NCBI RefSeq assembly: GCF_900114055.1
Contig: NZ_FORR01000016.1
Location: 1 to 64,000 of the forward strand
DNA from: Thermoflavimicrobium dichotomicum
GTDB taxonomy: Bacteria > Bacillota > Bacilli > Thermoactinomycetales > Thermoactinomycetaceae
Length of the DNA stretch: 64,000 bases
Direction of reading: 5' to 3'
The notes beneath the pieces are model-generated. The model had not been told where the DNA came from, searched no databases, and saw only the letters and a program-made list of their open reading frames with translations. Shown piece by piece: positions 51,862 through 60,662 of this stretch (positions are counted from its first letter, which is position 1; the number at the start of each line of letters is the position of its first letter). Position numbers and translations under genes: made by a program.

Positions 51862-53316
51862 ATGCATCACATTGACTGGAGGCCAAGTAAACGATCGACT
51901 ATTCCTTTGTATCAACAGATCGTTCAATACATCAAAGATAAGATTACCTGCGGAGAATGGCCGATTGGAAGCCAAATTCCACCGCAACGTGAATTGGCGA
52001 AGGCCTTTGGAGTCAATCGCAGTACAGTGATAACAGCTTTGGAAGAGCTAATGGCTTTGGGGCTGATTGAGGGGAAAACAGGGAAGGGAACGATCGTGGT
52101 AAATAATACGTGGTCCTTATTGACCGCCACTCCACCTGATTGGAATGTCTATGTAAAGTCAGGCTTTTATAAACCCAACCAGTCCATCGTACAGAGAATT
52201 AATCTGGCAGAAAACCGTTCCGATCTCATTCATTTGGGAAAAGGGGAACTTTCCCCACAATTGTTTCCGCTTGATAAATGGAAGATGGTGACAAACCTTT
52301 TTATCCAAGAAATGGATTCATTGGGGTATGGAGAGCCGAAAGGGCTATTGGTGTTACGTCAAGCGATTCATGAGCATTTGAAAACATTGGGAATCCATGT
52401 TTCACCGGCTTCCATTCTGATTGTTTCAGGTGCATTACAGGCATTGCAGTTAATTTCTGTTGGGCTTCTGTCCAAAGGATCTACTATTTTACTGGAAGAG
52501 CCTTCCTATTTATTTTCGTTACAACTGTTCCAATCAGCAGGGATGATCCTTTCAGGCCTGCCGATGGATCAACATGGCTTAACCCTGAAGTCTCTCTCTA
52601 TTCATGGAAAACAACGGAAACGGAATATTTTGTATGTGAATCCTTCATTTCATAATCCAACAGGAACGGTTATGTCTGAAGATAGACGGAAAGAGATTCT
52701 GGGGATCTGTGAAAAAGAACAGCTACCGATTATCGAAGATAATGTGTATGGAGAGCTTTGGATCGATGCAAGGCCACCCCTTCCCTTAAAGGCGAGAGAC
52801 AAGCATGGACAAGTGTTATATCTGGGTAGTTTGTCCAAAACATTAAGCCCTGGACTTCGGATTGGATGGATCGTCGGTCCAGAACCAGTAGTGGATCGCC
52901 TCGCCGATATCAAGATGCAGACCGATTATGGAACCAGCGCTATATCACAATGGATTGCGGCCGAATGGTTTAAGAGTGGTTTGTATCATGAGCATGTAGA
53001 ATCAGTTCGATCTCAATTAAAAATCCGTCGCCAAGTGGCTGTAGAGGCTCTTGAGCAGCATTTAAAAGGATTGGCTTCCTGGAATATCCCAAGCGGCGGT
53101 TTTTTTATATGGGTAAAGATTCTCGTTCAGGTACCGATGAAAAAGGTGTTTGATCAGGCATTATCCCAAGGAGTTTTATTTTACCCTGGGAGTATCTATC
53201 ATCCAAAGTACAACCAGTATCTCCGTCTTTCTTATTCATATGCCTCACTTGCTGAGATAAGGAAAGGGATTTATATCATTGCCCGAATCATTAAGCAATG
53301 TTTAAAACAGATATAA
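51862..53316 (+). CDS. MocR-family regulator (GntR plus aminotransferase domain)
   Basis: This 484-residue protein has an N-terminal GntR winged helix (IPLYQQIVQYIKDKI ... FGVNRSTVITALEELMAL, about 14-70) and a class I aminotransferase-like domain. The PLP Lys is in SLSKTLSPGLRIGW (about 321). MocR proteins bind PLP and an amine and act as regulators rather than enzymes. GGGAGTG precedes the ATG. It is divergent from an EamA exporter and is most likely its regulator. Confidence 0.88.
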   Translation: MHHIDWRPSKRSTIPLYQQIVQYIKDKITCGEWPIGSQIPPQRELAKAFGVNRSTVITALEELMALGLIEGKTGKGTIVVNNTWSLLTATPPDWNVYVKSGFYKPNQSIVQRINLAENRSDLIHLGKGELSPQLFPLDKWKMVTNLFIQEMDSLGYGEPKGLLVLRQAIHEHLKTLGIHVSPASILIVSGALQALQLISVGLLSKGSTILLEEPSYLFSLQLFQSAGMILSGLPMDQHGLTLKSLSIHGKQRKRNILYVNPSFHNPTGTVMSEDRRKEILGICEKEQLPIIEDNVYGELWIDARPPLPLKARDKHGQVLYLGSLSKTLSPGLRIGWIVGPEPVVDRLADIKMQTDYGTSAISQWIAAEWFKSGLYHEHVESVRSQLKIRRQVAVEALEQHLKGLASWNIPSGGFFIWVKILVQVPMKKVFDQALSQGVLFYPGSIYHPKYNQYLRLSYSYASLAEIRKGIYIIARIIKQCLKQI

Positions 53317-53385
53317 GTTAAAAAATGGGTTATGATTGTTTACAGGAAACCTTTTCAAAGCAGTGAAATGCTAGGAGGAAAGAAA

Positions 53386-53941
53386 TTGGACTCTGTTTAT
53401 ATTCGACGACTTGAGCTGGAAGATGCGGAGGCGCTTTTGGAACTACGCCTGAAGAATCGATCGTTTTTTAGGTCCTATGAGCCAAGCCATCCTGAAAGTC
53501 ACTTTACTTTGCCAGCACAAATACAAGCCATTCAAAATGTAATCGAAAATTGGCAGAAGGATTTGGGATATGGCTTTGGCATATTCTTGCAATCTTCTCA
53601 ACAATTAATTGGAAGAGTAAACCTGAGCAATGTGGTTCGTGGCGCTTGGCAAAACTGTACCATTGGATATTATTTGGATCGTTCATTTAATGGAAAAGGA
53701 TATATGACAGAAGCTGTGAAGCAAGCTGTAAATTTTGCTTTTCATGAAGTGGACCTACCTACATCGTGTACAGGCAGCGGTAATGCCTCATAATCATGCA
53801 TCCATTCGCGTTTTGGAAAAAGCAGGATTTCGCAAAGAGGGCTTTTCCAGGAATTATTTAAAAATCAATGGAAACTGGGAAGATCATTTCATTTTCGCCA
53901 TAACGCAGGAAGATTTAAGGCAGGATGGTTGCCAAGGATGA
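53386..53941 (+). pseudogene. GNAT acetyltransferase disrupted by a 4-bp tandem duplication
   Basis: This RimJ/RimL-like gene starts at TTG 53386, seven bases after AGGAGG. The frame reads to AFHEVDL, then a duplicated CCTA (53754-53757, 53758-53761) shifts it. Deleting one copy joins DL to HRVQAAVMPHNHASIRVLEK, the standard GNAT C-terminus, and runs to 53941. As it stands the first frame stops at 53793. The gene is probably a recent pseudogene of about 183 codons. It is otherwise typical of protein or ribosomal acetyltransferases. Confidence 0.8.
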
Positions 53942-53961
53942 AATGAAAGTTATCGAGACTA

Positions 53962-54067
53962 TTGACAAATCCGGTTTTTCTTTTTCAGTTGAACGACTTT
54001 TGCTCGTTTTTATTGAGCAGGAGTGAAACGGAAAAGGAAAACCGGCATATAACGGAAACTTTGTCAA
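53962..54067. repeat. 106-bp inverted-repeat element, copy 1
   Basis: TTGACAAA at one end and TTTGTCAA at the other, with an inner near-perfect stem CCGGTTTTTCTTTTTC ... GAAAAGGAAAACCGG. It is colinear with 55855-55960 and ~90 percent identical. The two copies flank the SDR gene pair. Confidence 0.8.
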
Positions 54068-54205
54068 CAAGCTGAAAGATATCTGGAACCTTTTATAAGA
54101 AAATACGATATTAAATGATATAAACATAAAAATACAAAAACAATATATATAGAAAATAGAAAAACTATTATAATTAGGATATATATATCATCAGGGGGTT
54201 TACAC

Positions 54206-54982
54206 ATGGCATTTGAAGATCAAGTTGTTTTAATTACAGGTGCAGCTGGAGGAATTGGAAAAGCAACAGCCAGGAAATTTGCTGAAAGTGGCGCAAAGTT
54301 GGCACTTGTTGACTTAAATGAAGAGGCTTTAAAGCAGGTTGTTAACGAATTGCAACTAAGTAATGAACAAACTCTTGCCATCCCGGCTGATTGTTCAGAT
54401 GAGGAGCAAGTGATCCGTTATACACGACAGACAGTGGATCGTTTTGGCCGGATTGATGTTTTTTTTAATAATGCAGGTATTGAAGGGAAAATAGGAGCTA
54501 TTACCGATTTGGATATAGAAGTATTGGATCAGGTCTATCAAGTAAATATTCGTGGTGTTTTCCTGGGATTGAAGCATGTACTCAAAGTCATGAAAGAGCA
54601 AAGATCCGGTGCAGTGATCAATACCGCCTCGGTGGCTGGAAAAATGGGTACGCCTGGACTGGGGGCTTATGTTGCATCAAAGCATGCCGTGATTGGTTTA
54701 ACGAAAACAGCAGCTTTGGAGTGTGCAGACTTTGGAATTCGTGTCAATGCCATATGTCCAGCGCCCATACATACACGAATGATGCGTTCCATTGAAGAAG
54801 GAACAGCTCCAGGACATGGACAGATGATCCAGGAACAATTCGCTCAAAAGATCCCGATGAAACGATATGGTGAGGTAGGCGAAGTAGCCAATCTCGTTTA
54901 TTTCTTGGCCTCCGATGAAGCAAAATTCATTACGGGTGCTCATTATGCCATTGATGGGGGCATGTCTGCGACTTCATTATAA
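54206..54982 (+). CDS. short-chain dehydrogenase/reductase
   Basis: This 258-residue SDR has TGAAGGIGKAT (NAD(P)-binding loop), NNAGI, the catalytic Ser in INTASVAG and YVASKHAV with the Tyr-Lys pair. The acidic Asp in LVDLNEEAL favours NAD over NADP. SDRs oxidise or reduce alcohols and ketones. AGGGGG lies ten bases before the ATG. A paralogue follows 38 bp on, so the two form an operon. The substrate is unknown. Confidence 0.88.
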   Translation: MAFEDQVVLITGAAGGIGKATARKFAESGAKLALVDLNEEALKQVVNELQLSNEQTLAIPADCSDEEQVIRYTRQTVDRFGRIDVFFNNAGIEGKIGAITDLDIEVLDQVYQVNIRGVFLGLKHVLKVMKEQRSGAVINTASVAGKMGTPGLGAYVASKHAVIGLTKTAALECADFGIRVNAICPAPIHTRMMRSIEEGTAPGHGQMIQEQFAQKIPMKRYGEVGEVANLVYFLASDEAKFITGAHYAIDGGMSATSL

Positions 54983-55020
54983 AATAAAAATCATACGAAT
55001 TTGACAGGAAGGGAGCAAAA

Positions 55021-55791
55021 ATGGAATTTACAAATCGGGTCGTTTTGATCACAGGAGCGGCTGGTGTAACTGGGAGAATGATTGCTGAAAAGTTTTGGAA
55101 AGAAAACGCTTTTCTGGCATTAGTGGATATTGATATAGAGGGATTGAATGACCTGGCAGCAGAGTTACACCTAGATGATGAACGTGCTTTGCTGATTCAG
55201 GCAGATGTAAGGGATGAAAAGCAAGTAGAAGATTACGTCCGAAAAACAAAAGAATATTTTGATAAAATTGATATCTTTGTTAACCATGCAGGAATAGAAG
55301 GGAAAGTGGCAAAAATACCACAGCTTTCGGTGGAAGACTTTGACGAAGTCTATCGCGTGAATGTGCGCGGTGTTTTTTTAGGACTGAAGTATGTGATTCC
55401 CATCATGCAAGAGCAAAATTATGGAGTCATCATTAATACATCCTCGATTATGGGAATTCATGGAGCACCCTGTCTTACCCCATACGTAATGTCGAAACAT
55501 GCGATTATTGGGATGACTAAGACAGCTGCCCTGGAGTGTGCGGATTATCATATTCGTGTGAACAGTATCTGTCCAGGTCCCATCGAATCACGGATGATGC
55601 AATCCATTGAAGCTGGAATTGTACCTGAAAACCCTCAGATTGCACGGGATCTGTTTACGCAAATGATCCCTTTTAAGCATTACGGAAGTGCTGAAGATTT
55701 AGCAGAATTGGTTCTTTTTCTTGCTTCCAATCGTGCGAAATACATTACAGGCAGTTATTTTGTGTTGGACGGCGGGCTGTCAATTAAGTAG
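55021..55791 (+). CDS. SDR paralogue with altered nucleotide-binding loop
   Basis: This 256-residue SDR is clearly a tandem paralogue of the gene before. It keeps the Tyr-Lys pair (YVMSKHAI), Ser (INTSSIMG) and Asp (LVDIDIEGL), but the loop is TGAAGVTGRMI rather than TGxxxGIG, and NNAG is NHAG. The second Gly of the loop is lost. It may bind NAD weakly or act in a heteromer with its neighbour. GGAAGGGAGC precedes the ATG. Confidence 0.82.
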   Translation: MEFTNRVVLITGAAGVTGRMIAEKFWKENAFLALVDIDIEGLNDLAAELHLDDERALLIQADVRDEKQVEDYVRKTKEYFDKIDIFVNHAGIEGKVAKIPQLSVEDFDEVYRVNVRGVFLGLKYVIPIMQEQNYGVIINTSSIMGIHGAPCLTPYVMSKHAIIGMTKTAALECADYHIRVNSICPGPIESRMMQSIEAGIVPENPQIARDLFTQMIPFKHYGSAEDLAELVLFLASNRAKYITGSYFVLDGGLSIK

Positions 55792-55802
55792 AGTTTTATT
55801 CA

Positions 55803-55848
55803 CAGGCTTATTTCTCATGAACAGTCAGGGCTATGAGGAATAAGCCTG
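55803..55848 (+). terminator. terminator of the SDR pair
   Basis: AGGCTTATTTCTCAT pairs with ATGAGGAATAAGCCT. No T-run follows directly; copy 2 of the 106-bp element is inserted right after it, and GCTTATAAGGAATAAGC follows that. Confidence 0.55.
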
Positions 55849-55854
55849 AGACTG

Positions 55855-55960
55855 TTGACAAACCCGGTTTTCCTTTTCCAGTTGAACGACTTCTTGCTCG
55901 TATTTTTGAGCGGGAGTGAAACGGAAAAGGAAAACCGGCATATAACGGAAACTTTGTCAA
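55855..55960. repeat. 106-bp inverted-repeat element, copy 2
   Basis: The same length and ends as the copy at 53962-54067. The inner stem is CCGGTTTTCCTTTTCC with GGAAAAGGAAAACCGG. Both lie just past gene ends. Confidence 0.8.
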
Positions 55961-55995
55961 CAAGCTGAGGCTTATAAGGAATAAGCATGTTCCTT

Positions 55996-56796
55996 CTAAT
56001 CATTTTCCAGGGTCAAAGTCCAAATGAAGGCAGTTAGATTTTTGGCGTAATGGAATATGGGAGGAATATTGGGAAGAAAAATTTGCTGAGAAGTCATCAA
56101 AGTGTTTTGCACGATTTCAGCCTCTGCCTGTTGAAGTGGCCAGGGAAGATGATGGATATCACAGCGGTACAGCTTATTGTGATAAGTGGTATAGAGGCAA
56201 TATCGTTCTGTCAGCCAATGATCCAGCGAATTATCAGAGGCATGATAAACACCTGAAACAGGACGATATTGAGCTTCAAAGACAGCGGGTATCGTCTTTG
56301 AACCATTGCGACGGCTAGTAAAGGTAATCCAGTCATTTTGATGAATGAGTTGGCCATGTGCATGATAATAAGGCAAATGATGAATGGTTTTTCCAGCGAT
56401 TACAGCTAGCCAGCTAGCTGCATCACAGCTAAAAAAATAAACGCCTGGCTTGTTGCGATATACCACATAGGTTCTCACATTTAGCTCGGGAAATGTTGAA
56501 AAGGGAATCGGTACGATCCCTCGTAAACGGATCTGGCTGATTTGAAAAGGTACTACACTAATCCAAGCGTAATGGTCAAAGGTATCGATCTCCAAAATAG
56601 AAGGCACGAGATTTCGAATCGACTCTACTGGTATAGGCCAGTGAGCAAACAAAAGGTGTTCCCATGTCTGTGTAATAAGCCAAGGTTTGGAAGGAACAGG
56701 CCAGGGACGGTGTTCGGTTTGATCAAACATCGGAAGTAGCTCCTGTAAAGATGTATTTGGCTTAACATGTGGAATAGGATGAAATCTTTTTACCAT
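55996..56796 (-). CDS. DUF2071/YqjF-like protein
   Basis: This 266-residue protein has the YqjF/DUF2071 pattern: LITQTWEHLLFAHWPIPVESIRNLVP near the start, RTYVVYRNKPGVYFFSCDAASW, and PYYHA. The family has a beta-barrel-like fold and no known reaction. No signal peptide is seen. The site before the ATG is weak. It is a lone gene convergent with the SDR pair. Confidence 0.82.
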   Translation of the reverse strand: MVKRFHPIPHVKPNTSLQELLPMFDQTEHRPWPVPSKPWLITQTWEHLLFAHWPIPVESIRNLVPSILEIDTFDHYAWISVVPFQISQIRLRGIVPIPFSTFPELNVRTYVVYRNKPGVYFFSCDAASWLAVIAGKTIHHLPYYHAHGQLIHQNDWITFTSRRNGSKTIPAVFEAQYRPVSGVYHASDNSLDHWLTERYCLYTTYHNKLYRCDIHHLPWPLQQAEAEIVQNTLMTSQQIFLPNIPPIFHYAKNLTAFIWTLTLEND

Positions 56797-57125
56797 TGAT
56801 TGTACCCGTAAAAATTCCTTTTATAATCATATGGAAAGTTTAGTCTTTATCCCAAAGGAATACAGTATGTAGTAGTGACAGGTTTTGTTATGATCCTTAA
56901 ATTGCACTGTCTATCGTCAAATTTTTGCTTAATTCCTACTTGTCAAATCGGTTTTTATGGATTATTCTTATATTAACTCGACTTGAGTAAAAACATTTCA
57001 TTCATTTCAAATTCAGAGTTTATCCATCTTTTTTGTATATTTAGGTCAAGGTTCTTTATGTGAGAAAAGTGCGAAAAATCAATCATCGAAATAATTGCTA
57101 CTTAATCCATGGGGAGGTTTGATCC
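56797..57125. other. 330 bp without a recognisable gene
   Basis: This AT-rich stretch separates the divergent DUF2071 and OsmC genes. No frame of useful length was found. It presumably carries both promoters, but no convincing -35/-10 pair stands out. Confidence 0.4.
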
Positions 57126-57569
57126 ATGCCTAAGCTTACCTTTTCTTCTGATGTAAAATGGTCTGGCGAGGGAGTGCGCTCAGTGGCTGAGATCAACGAT
57201 AAACAGGTGATCATTGACGAGCCGCCGGCCTTGGGTGGAACAGATCAAGGGCCCAATCCAGTGGAACTGATCCTGGCCGCATTGGGTGGGTGCATCAATG
57301 TGCTGGTATCCCTGTTTGCCAAACAGCACGGGGTGGAGCTGAAAGGAAGCAAAGTACATGTGGAAGGGGATCTGGATCCCGACGGCTTCATGGAAAAAGC
57401 TGATGTCCGTCCTGGTTTCCTGGAAATCCGCTACCATATTGACATCGATTCCCCCTCTGATCCGGAAAAGGTACAAGCCCTGATCGAGCACGTGGAGCGG
57501 GTCTGCCCGGTGAAGGACACCTTAAAGGGCGTGCCTACCATCGCGGTAACGGGGCAGAAGACGAAATAA
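57126..57569 (+). CDS. OsmC-family peroxide resistance-type protein
   Basis: This 147-residue protein has the OsmC pattern with two reactive cysteines, in LAALGGCINVLVS (Cys 56) and VERVCPVKDTL (Cys 125). OsmC/Ohr proteins reduce organic peroxides through this pair. GGGGAGG lies nine bases before the ATG. It is richer in GC than its surroundings. It is a lone gene. A hairpin follows at 57625. Confidence 0.85.
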   Translation: MPKLTFSSDVKWSGEGVRSVAEINDKQVIIDEPPALGGTDQGPNPVELILAALGGCINVLVSLFAKQHGVELKGSKVHVEGDLDPDGFMEKADVRPGFLEIRYHIDIDSPSDPEKVQALIEHVERVCPVKDTLKGVPTIAVTGQKTK

Positions 57570-57624
57570 TCTCAACGGAAAAACCAGCCCCATTGCTTGG
57601 GGTATTAGAGAATACAAGCAAAAG

Positions 57625-57672
57625 GGACTGATGCCAAACGATCACTTTAAGTGAACTTTTGGGTCAGTCCTT
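57625..57672. terminator. long hairpin after the OsmC gene
   Basis: GGACTGA (57625-57631) pairs with TCAGTCC (57664-57670), with an inner TCACTT/AAGTGA stem. The core ATCACTTTAAGTGA and CTTTTGG/CCAAA arms recur in reverse orientation at 38811-38855. Confidence 0.6.
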
Positions 57673-57806
57673 ATTCGTTTTGGCTCGAAAACGACCCGAA
57701 TTTAAAATTTCCGAGGGTGAGTAAATGGCCTCGCAACATGAATAAATATGACTCTGTCTATCAAAATATAGATAAATCCATCACACAAAAAAGGGAGTAT
57801 AGTTCG

Positions 57807-57971
57807 ATGAGAATCGAGAAGAAGAAGTTTAATCTTGTTAAGAAATCTTCATTTGAAGGAAAACCAGAAGCTTCTTGTGTGGAAGACGATGATTCAGGTG
57901 AGTATATGAATATTGATATCCCGGCTCATGAAGTCGCTACACCCGCAGAACTGGATCATGGAAATTCCTAA
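57807..57971 (+). CDS. small peptide, possible RiPP precursor-like
   Basis: This 54-residue peptide starts MRIEKKKFNLVKKSSF and has a basic N-terminus and an acidic C-terminus (VEDDDSGEYMN ... AELDHGNS) with a single Cys. AAGGGAG lies nine bases before ATG 57807; a longer start at 57738 has no site. Such leader-plus-core layouts occur in ribosomal peptide precursors, but no maturation enzyme lies nearby in the window. Other options are a small stress protein or a chance frame. Confidence 0.4.
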   Translation: MRIEKKKFNLVKKSSFEGKPEASCVEDDDSGEYMNIDIPAHEVATPAELDHGNS

Positions 57972-58031
57972 ATCGACTGACGAGTCAGTATGGGTAATAT
58001 TAATCCCATGATTAAAGGACATGGACTTCAA

Positions 58032-58688
58032 TCAATAAGCAATGATATCAATGATACCGTCAAATCCGTTTGTGTTCAAAGATGTGATACTCACATCGTA
58101 ATATCCTGGAGCAAGATTGCTGAAAATAGCCATATTTAACCGATTTGCACTCGTTAAGTCACAATAAAGCCAATTTTCGTCGGCGATCGTATAAGCATAA
58201 ATTCTCACTTGATACGGATATTGATAGGCCTTTACAATAGATACTTCAATTGTTCCCTGTTGAACTTGAAGAGCGGTTAGACCGTTGACCCAAACATTTC
58301 CGGTGTTTCGAGCGGTGACATGTACATTTTGAAGCGCTTTAACGGGAGAGCTGTTTGGTACAGTATAAGGCTTTTTATTGGATATATGACACATGAAAGA
58401 GATGTTGCTGTTACCTAAATTGGTTGCCATAATGTAATATTCTCCGCCAGGTAAATCATTGAACCGTACAGTTTCTCCGGGAGTGTAAACATGGGAACGA
58501 TGAAAGATATAAATGTATTGAGAATGGAACTGACAAAGGGAAATTTCGAGTTGAATTTTGGTTGGGAAGGAATCAAAGAGCTGAAAAGTGATTTGACCGT
58601 TAGGAGGTACTTGAATAGGGGAGGATTCATTAATGATGATGGATTGCCCAGAGGTTATACGGCGGTGAAAAGACCGCTGATAGCTCAT
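58032..58688 (-). CDS. hypothetical beta-rich protein
   Basis: This 218-residue protein has no signal peptide and mostly beta-strand-like sequence (QITFQLFDSFPTKIQLEIS, FNDLPGGEYYIMATNLGNSN, APGYYDVSITSL). Two similar halves suggest two sandwich domains. The start at 58688 is chosen because GGAGG lies seven bases upstream; a TTG four codons earlier covers that site. I recognise no family. It stands between the small peptide gene and a terminator. Confidence 0.6.
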   Translation of the reverse strand: MSYQRSFHRRITSGQSIIINESSPIQVPPNGQITFQLFDSFPTKIQLEISLCQFHSQYIYIFHRSHVYTPGETVRFNDLPGGEYYIMATNLGNSNISFMCHISNKKPYTVPNSSPVKALQNVHVTARNTGNVWVNGLTALQVQQGTIEVSIVKAYQYPYQVRIYAYTIADENWLYCDLTSANRLNMAIFSNLAPGYYDVSITSLNTNGFDGIIDIIAY

Positions 58689-59274
58689 AATGACCTCCAA
58701 AAAATTTCTTTATTTCTATTGTAACATACAAATAGTATTTGGTTAATAATAAATAAAACAAATAGTAATAATATTTAATTTGTTTTTGTTGTATATTCGG
58801 TGATTGATGCAAAGTGAAACTGGAGACAGCTATTATAGGGGTAGAGGGAACAGCCATCTCTCCGGTACATGAAAAAATGACTTGAGACGCCACTAGGGAA
58901 CTCAAGTCATTTCGTGTTTATACTGGAAGCTCAGGGAAGACACGTTCATATTCATTTTGTACCTAAGGATGAAAGTATTGATATATCATGATTGTCTCCA
59001 TGTCCGCTAAACAGCATTATTTGTCATACAGCCGGTCAAAATCGGCTTTTCATGTCCACTTACGTAGCAAATAACCGGTAGTTAAAATGTTGGATGAACC
59101 TCCTGATTACAAATTCTAAGCTGTCGTTACCATATGATAGATATATGATATTCTTTAAAAATATGGTATTATTTAAAAAGAAATAGGATTTATAGTAGTT
59201 TTTAAAGCATCTGAGTGTTGACGAGGCTGATAAAGTAGCGTCAAACACCGGTACTTTATGAGGAGGATTTAACA
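58689..59274. other. 580 bp intergenic stretch with a possible gene remnant
   Basis: It holds a terminator at 58875-58912 (AAATGACTTGAG / CTCAAGTCATTT), a short open stretch at 58914-58991 reading GRHVHIHFVPKDESIDIS that looks like the tail of a lost gene, and a small hairpin AGCCG/CGGCT plus T at 59030-59053. The sequence around AAAATGACTTGAGA recurs near 19807-19820. No full gene is seen. Confidence 0.5.
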
Positions 59275-60588
59275 ATGTCTCAATCCATTGACCGCTCAAA
59301 GACGCGACGTATCACAGGAAACATCTTCAAAGGTTCGGTTGGAAATCTGATCGAATGGTACGACTGGTACGTCTATACTGCTTTCGCGGTGTATTTCTCG
59401 GCCGAGTTCTTTCCCAAGGGAGACCCGACAAGCCAACTGCTTAACACAGCGGCAATCTTCGCTGTCGGTTTCCTGATGCGCCCGATCGGGAGCCTGCTGC
59501 TGGGCCGATATGCCGATCGTCATGGCCGTCGTGCCGCGCTGACGCTTTCCATCTCAGTCATGGCCGGTGGTTCTCTGATTATTGCCTGTACACCTGGTTA
59601 TGGCACGATTGGCGTGTGGGCTCCTATTATTCTGGTTATCGCCCGCCTTCTCCAAGGGTTGTCGCTAGGTGGGGAATATGGAACCTCAGCAACGTACCTG
59701 TCTGAGATGGCCAGCAGCGGCCGCCGTGGCTTCTATTCGAGCTTCCAGTATGTCACACTTATTGCCGGACAGCTGGTGGCACTGGGTGTCCAGATCATCC
59801 TCCAACAAATACTCAGCGAACCCGATATGAAGTCCTGGGGCTGGCGTATTCCCTTCGTGATCGGAGCAATGGGGGCATTGGCCGTATTGTGGCTGCGTCG
59901 CACGATGGACGAATCAGATCAGTTCTCAAAAATGGGTTCTGAAAGCCGGGCTAGCGCTGGGACGATTCGAGCTCTGATGAAGCATCCCAAAGCGGTGTTG
60001 ACAGTAGTCGGACTTACGCTTGGCGGAACTGTCGCCTTCTATACCTACACGACGTACTTACAGAAGTTCATGGTGAATACTATGGGACTTCCCAAGGAGG
60101 TTGTCAGCTGGATCAACTTTGTTGCCCTGCTGGTATTTGTCGTACTTCAACCTCTCGCCGGCATGCTGTCCGACCGGATTGGACGGCGTCCGCTATTGAT
60201 TGGTTTCGGTATCCTTGGGACGTTGCTGACGGTGCCACTGTTCCTGATCTTGGAACAGACGAAGAGCCCGATCGGTGCTTTCTTGCTCATGATGGCTGGT
60301 CTCATTGTTGTTACCGGTTACACTTCAATTAATGCAATCGTGAAAGCCGAGCTCTTCCCAACTGAAGTCCGTGCCCTTGGCGTAGGTTTCCCTTACGGAG
60401 TCACCGTGGCGATATTCGGCGGGACGGCGGAGTACATCGCGTTATGGTGCAAGAGCATTGGCTTCGAGTCTCTCTTCTACTACTACGTAGCTGCCTGTAT
60501 TGCCGTAAGCTTGATCGTTTACTGGCGTATGGCTGAGTCTTCTAAAATCTCCCGCATCGAAGCCGAGCTCGATGCTGAAACGCGCTAG
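59275..60588 (+). CDS. metabolite:H+ symporter (MFS, KgtP/ShiA-like)
   Basis: This 437-residue protein has twelve membrane segments and MHS-family motifs: GNLIEWYDWYVYTAFAVYF near the start, GRYADRHGRRAALTLSI between segments 2 and 3, and LQGLSLGGEYGTSATYLSE. Relatives import 2-oxoglutarate, shikimate or similar acids with protons. GAGGAGG lies eight bases before the ATG. The gene is GC-richer than its neighbours and reads like proteobacterial relatives, which suggests transfer. A strong terminator follows. Confidence 0.87.
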   Translation: MSQSIDRSKTRRITGNIFKGSVGNLIEWYDWYVYTAFAVYFSAEFFPKGDPTSQLLNTAAIFAVGFLMRPIGSLLLGRYADRHGRRAALTLSISVMAGGSLIIACTPGYGTIGVWAPIILVIARLLQGLSLGGEYGTSATYLSEMASSGRRGFYSSFQYVTLIAGQLVALGVQIILQQILSEPDMKSWGWRIPFVIGAMGALAVLWLRRTMDESDQFSKMGSESRASAGTIRALMKHPKAVLTVVGLTLGGTVAFYTYTTYLQKFMVNTMGLPKEVVSWINFVALLVFVVLQPLAGMLSDRIGRRPLLIGFGILGTLLTVPLFLILEQTKSPIGAFLLMMAGLIVVTGYTSINAIVKAELFPTEVRALGVGFPYGVTVAIFGGTAEYIALWCKSIGFESLFYYYVAACIAVSLIVYWRMAESSKISRIEAELDAETR

Positions 60589-60626
60589 CTGTCTGTGAAC
60601 CTGGTTCTGCTCAATAAAAGAGATTG

Positions 60627-60656
60627 GCCACATCCGTGATGATGTGGCTTTTTTTA
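60627..60656. terminator. terminator of the symporter gene
   Basis: GCCACATC (60627-60634) pairs with GATGTGGC (60641-60648), followed by T. It lies between convergent genes. Confidence 0.85.
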
Positions 60657-60662
60657 AAATGA

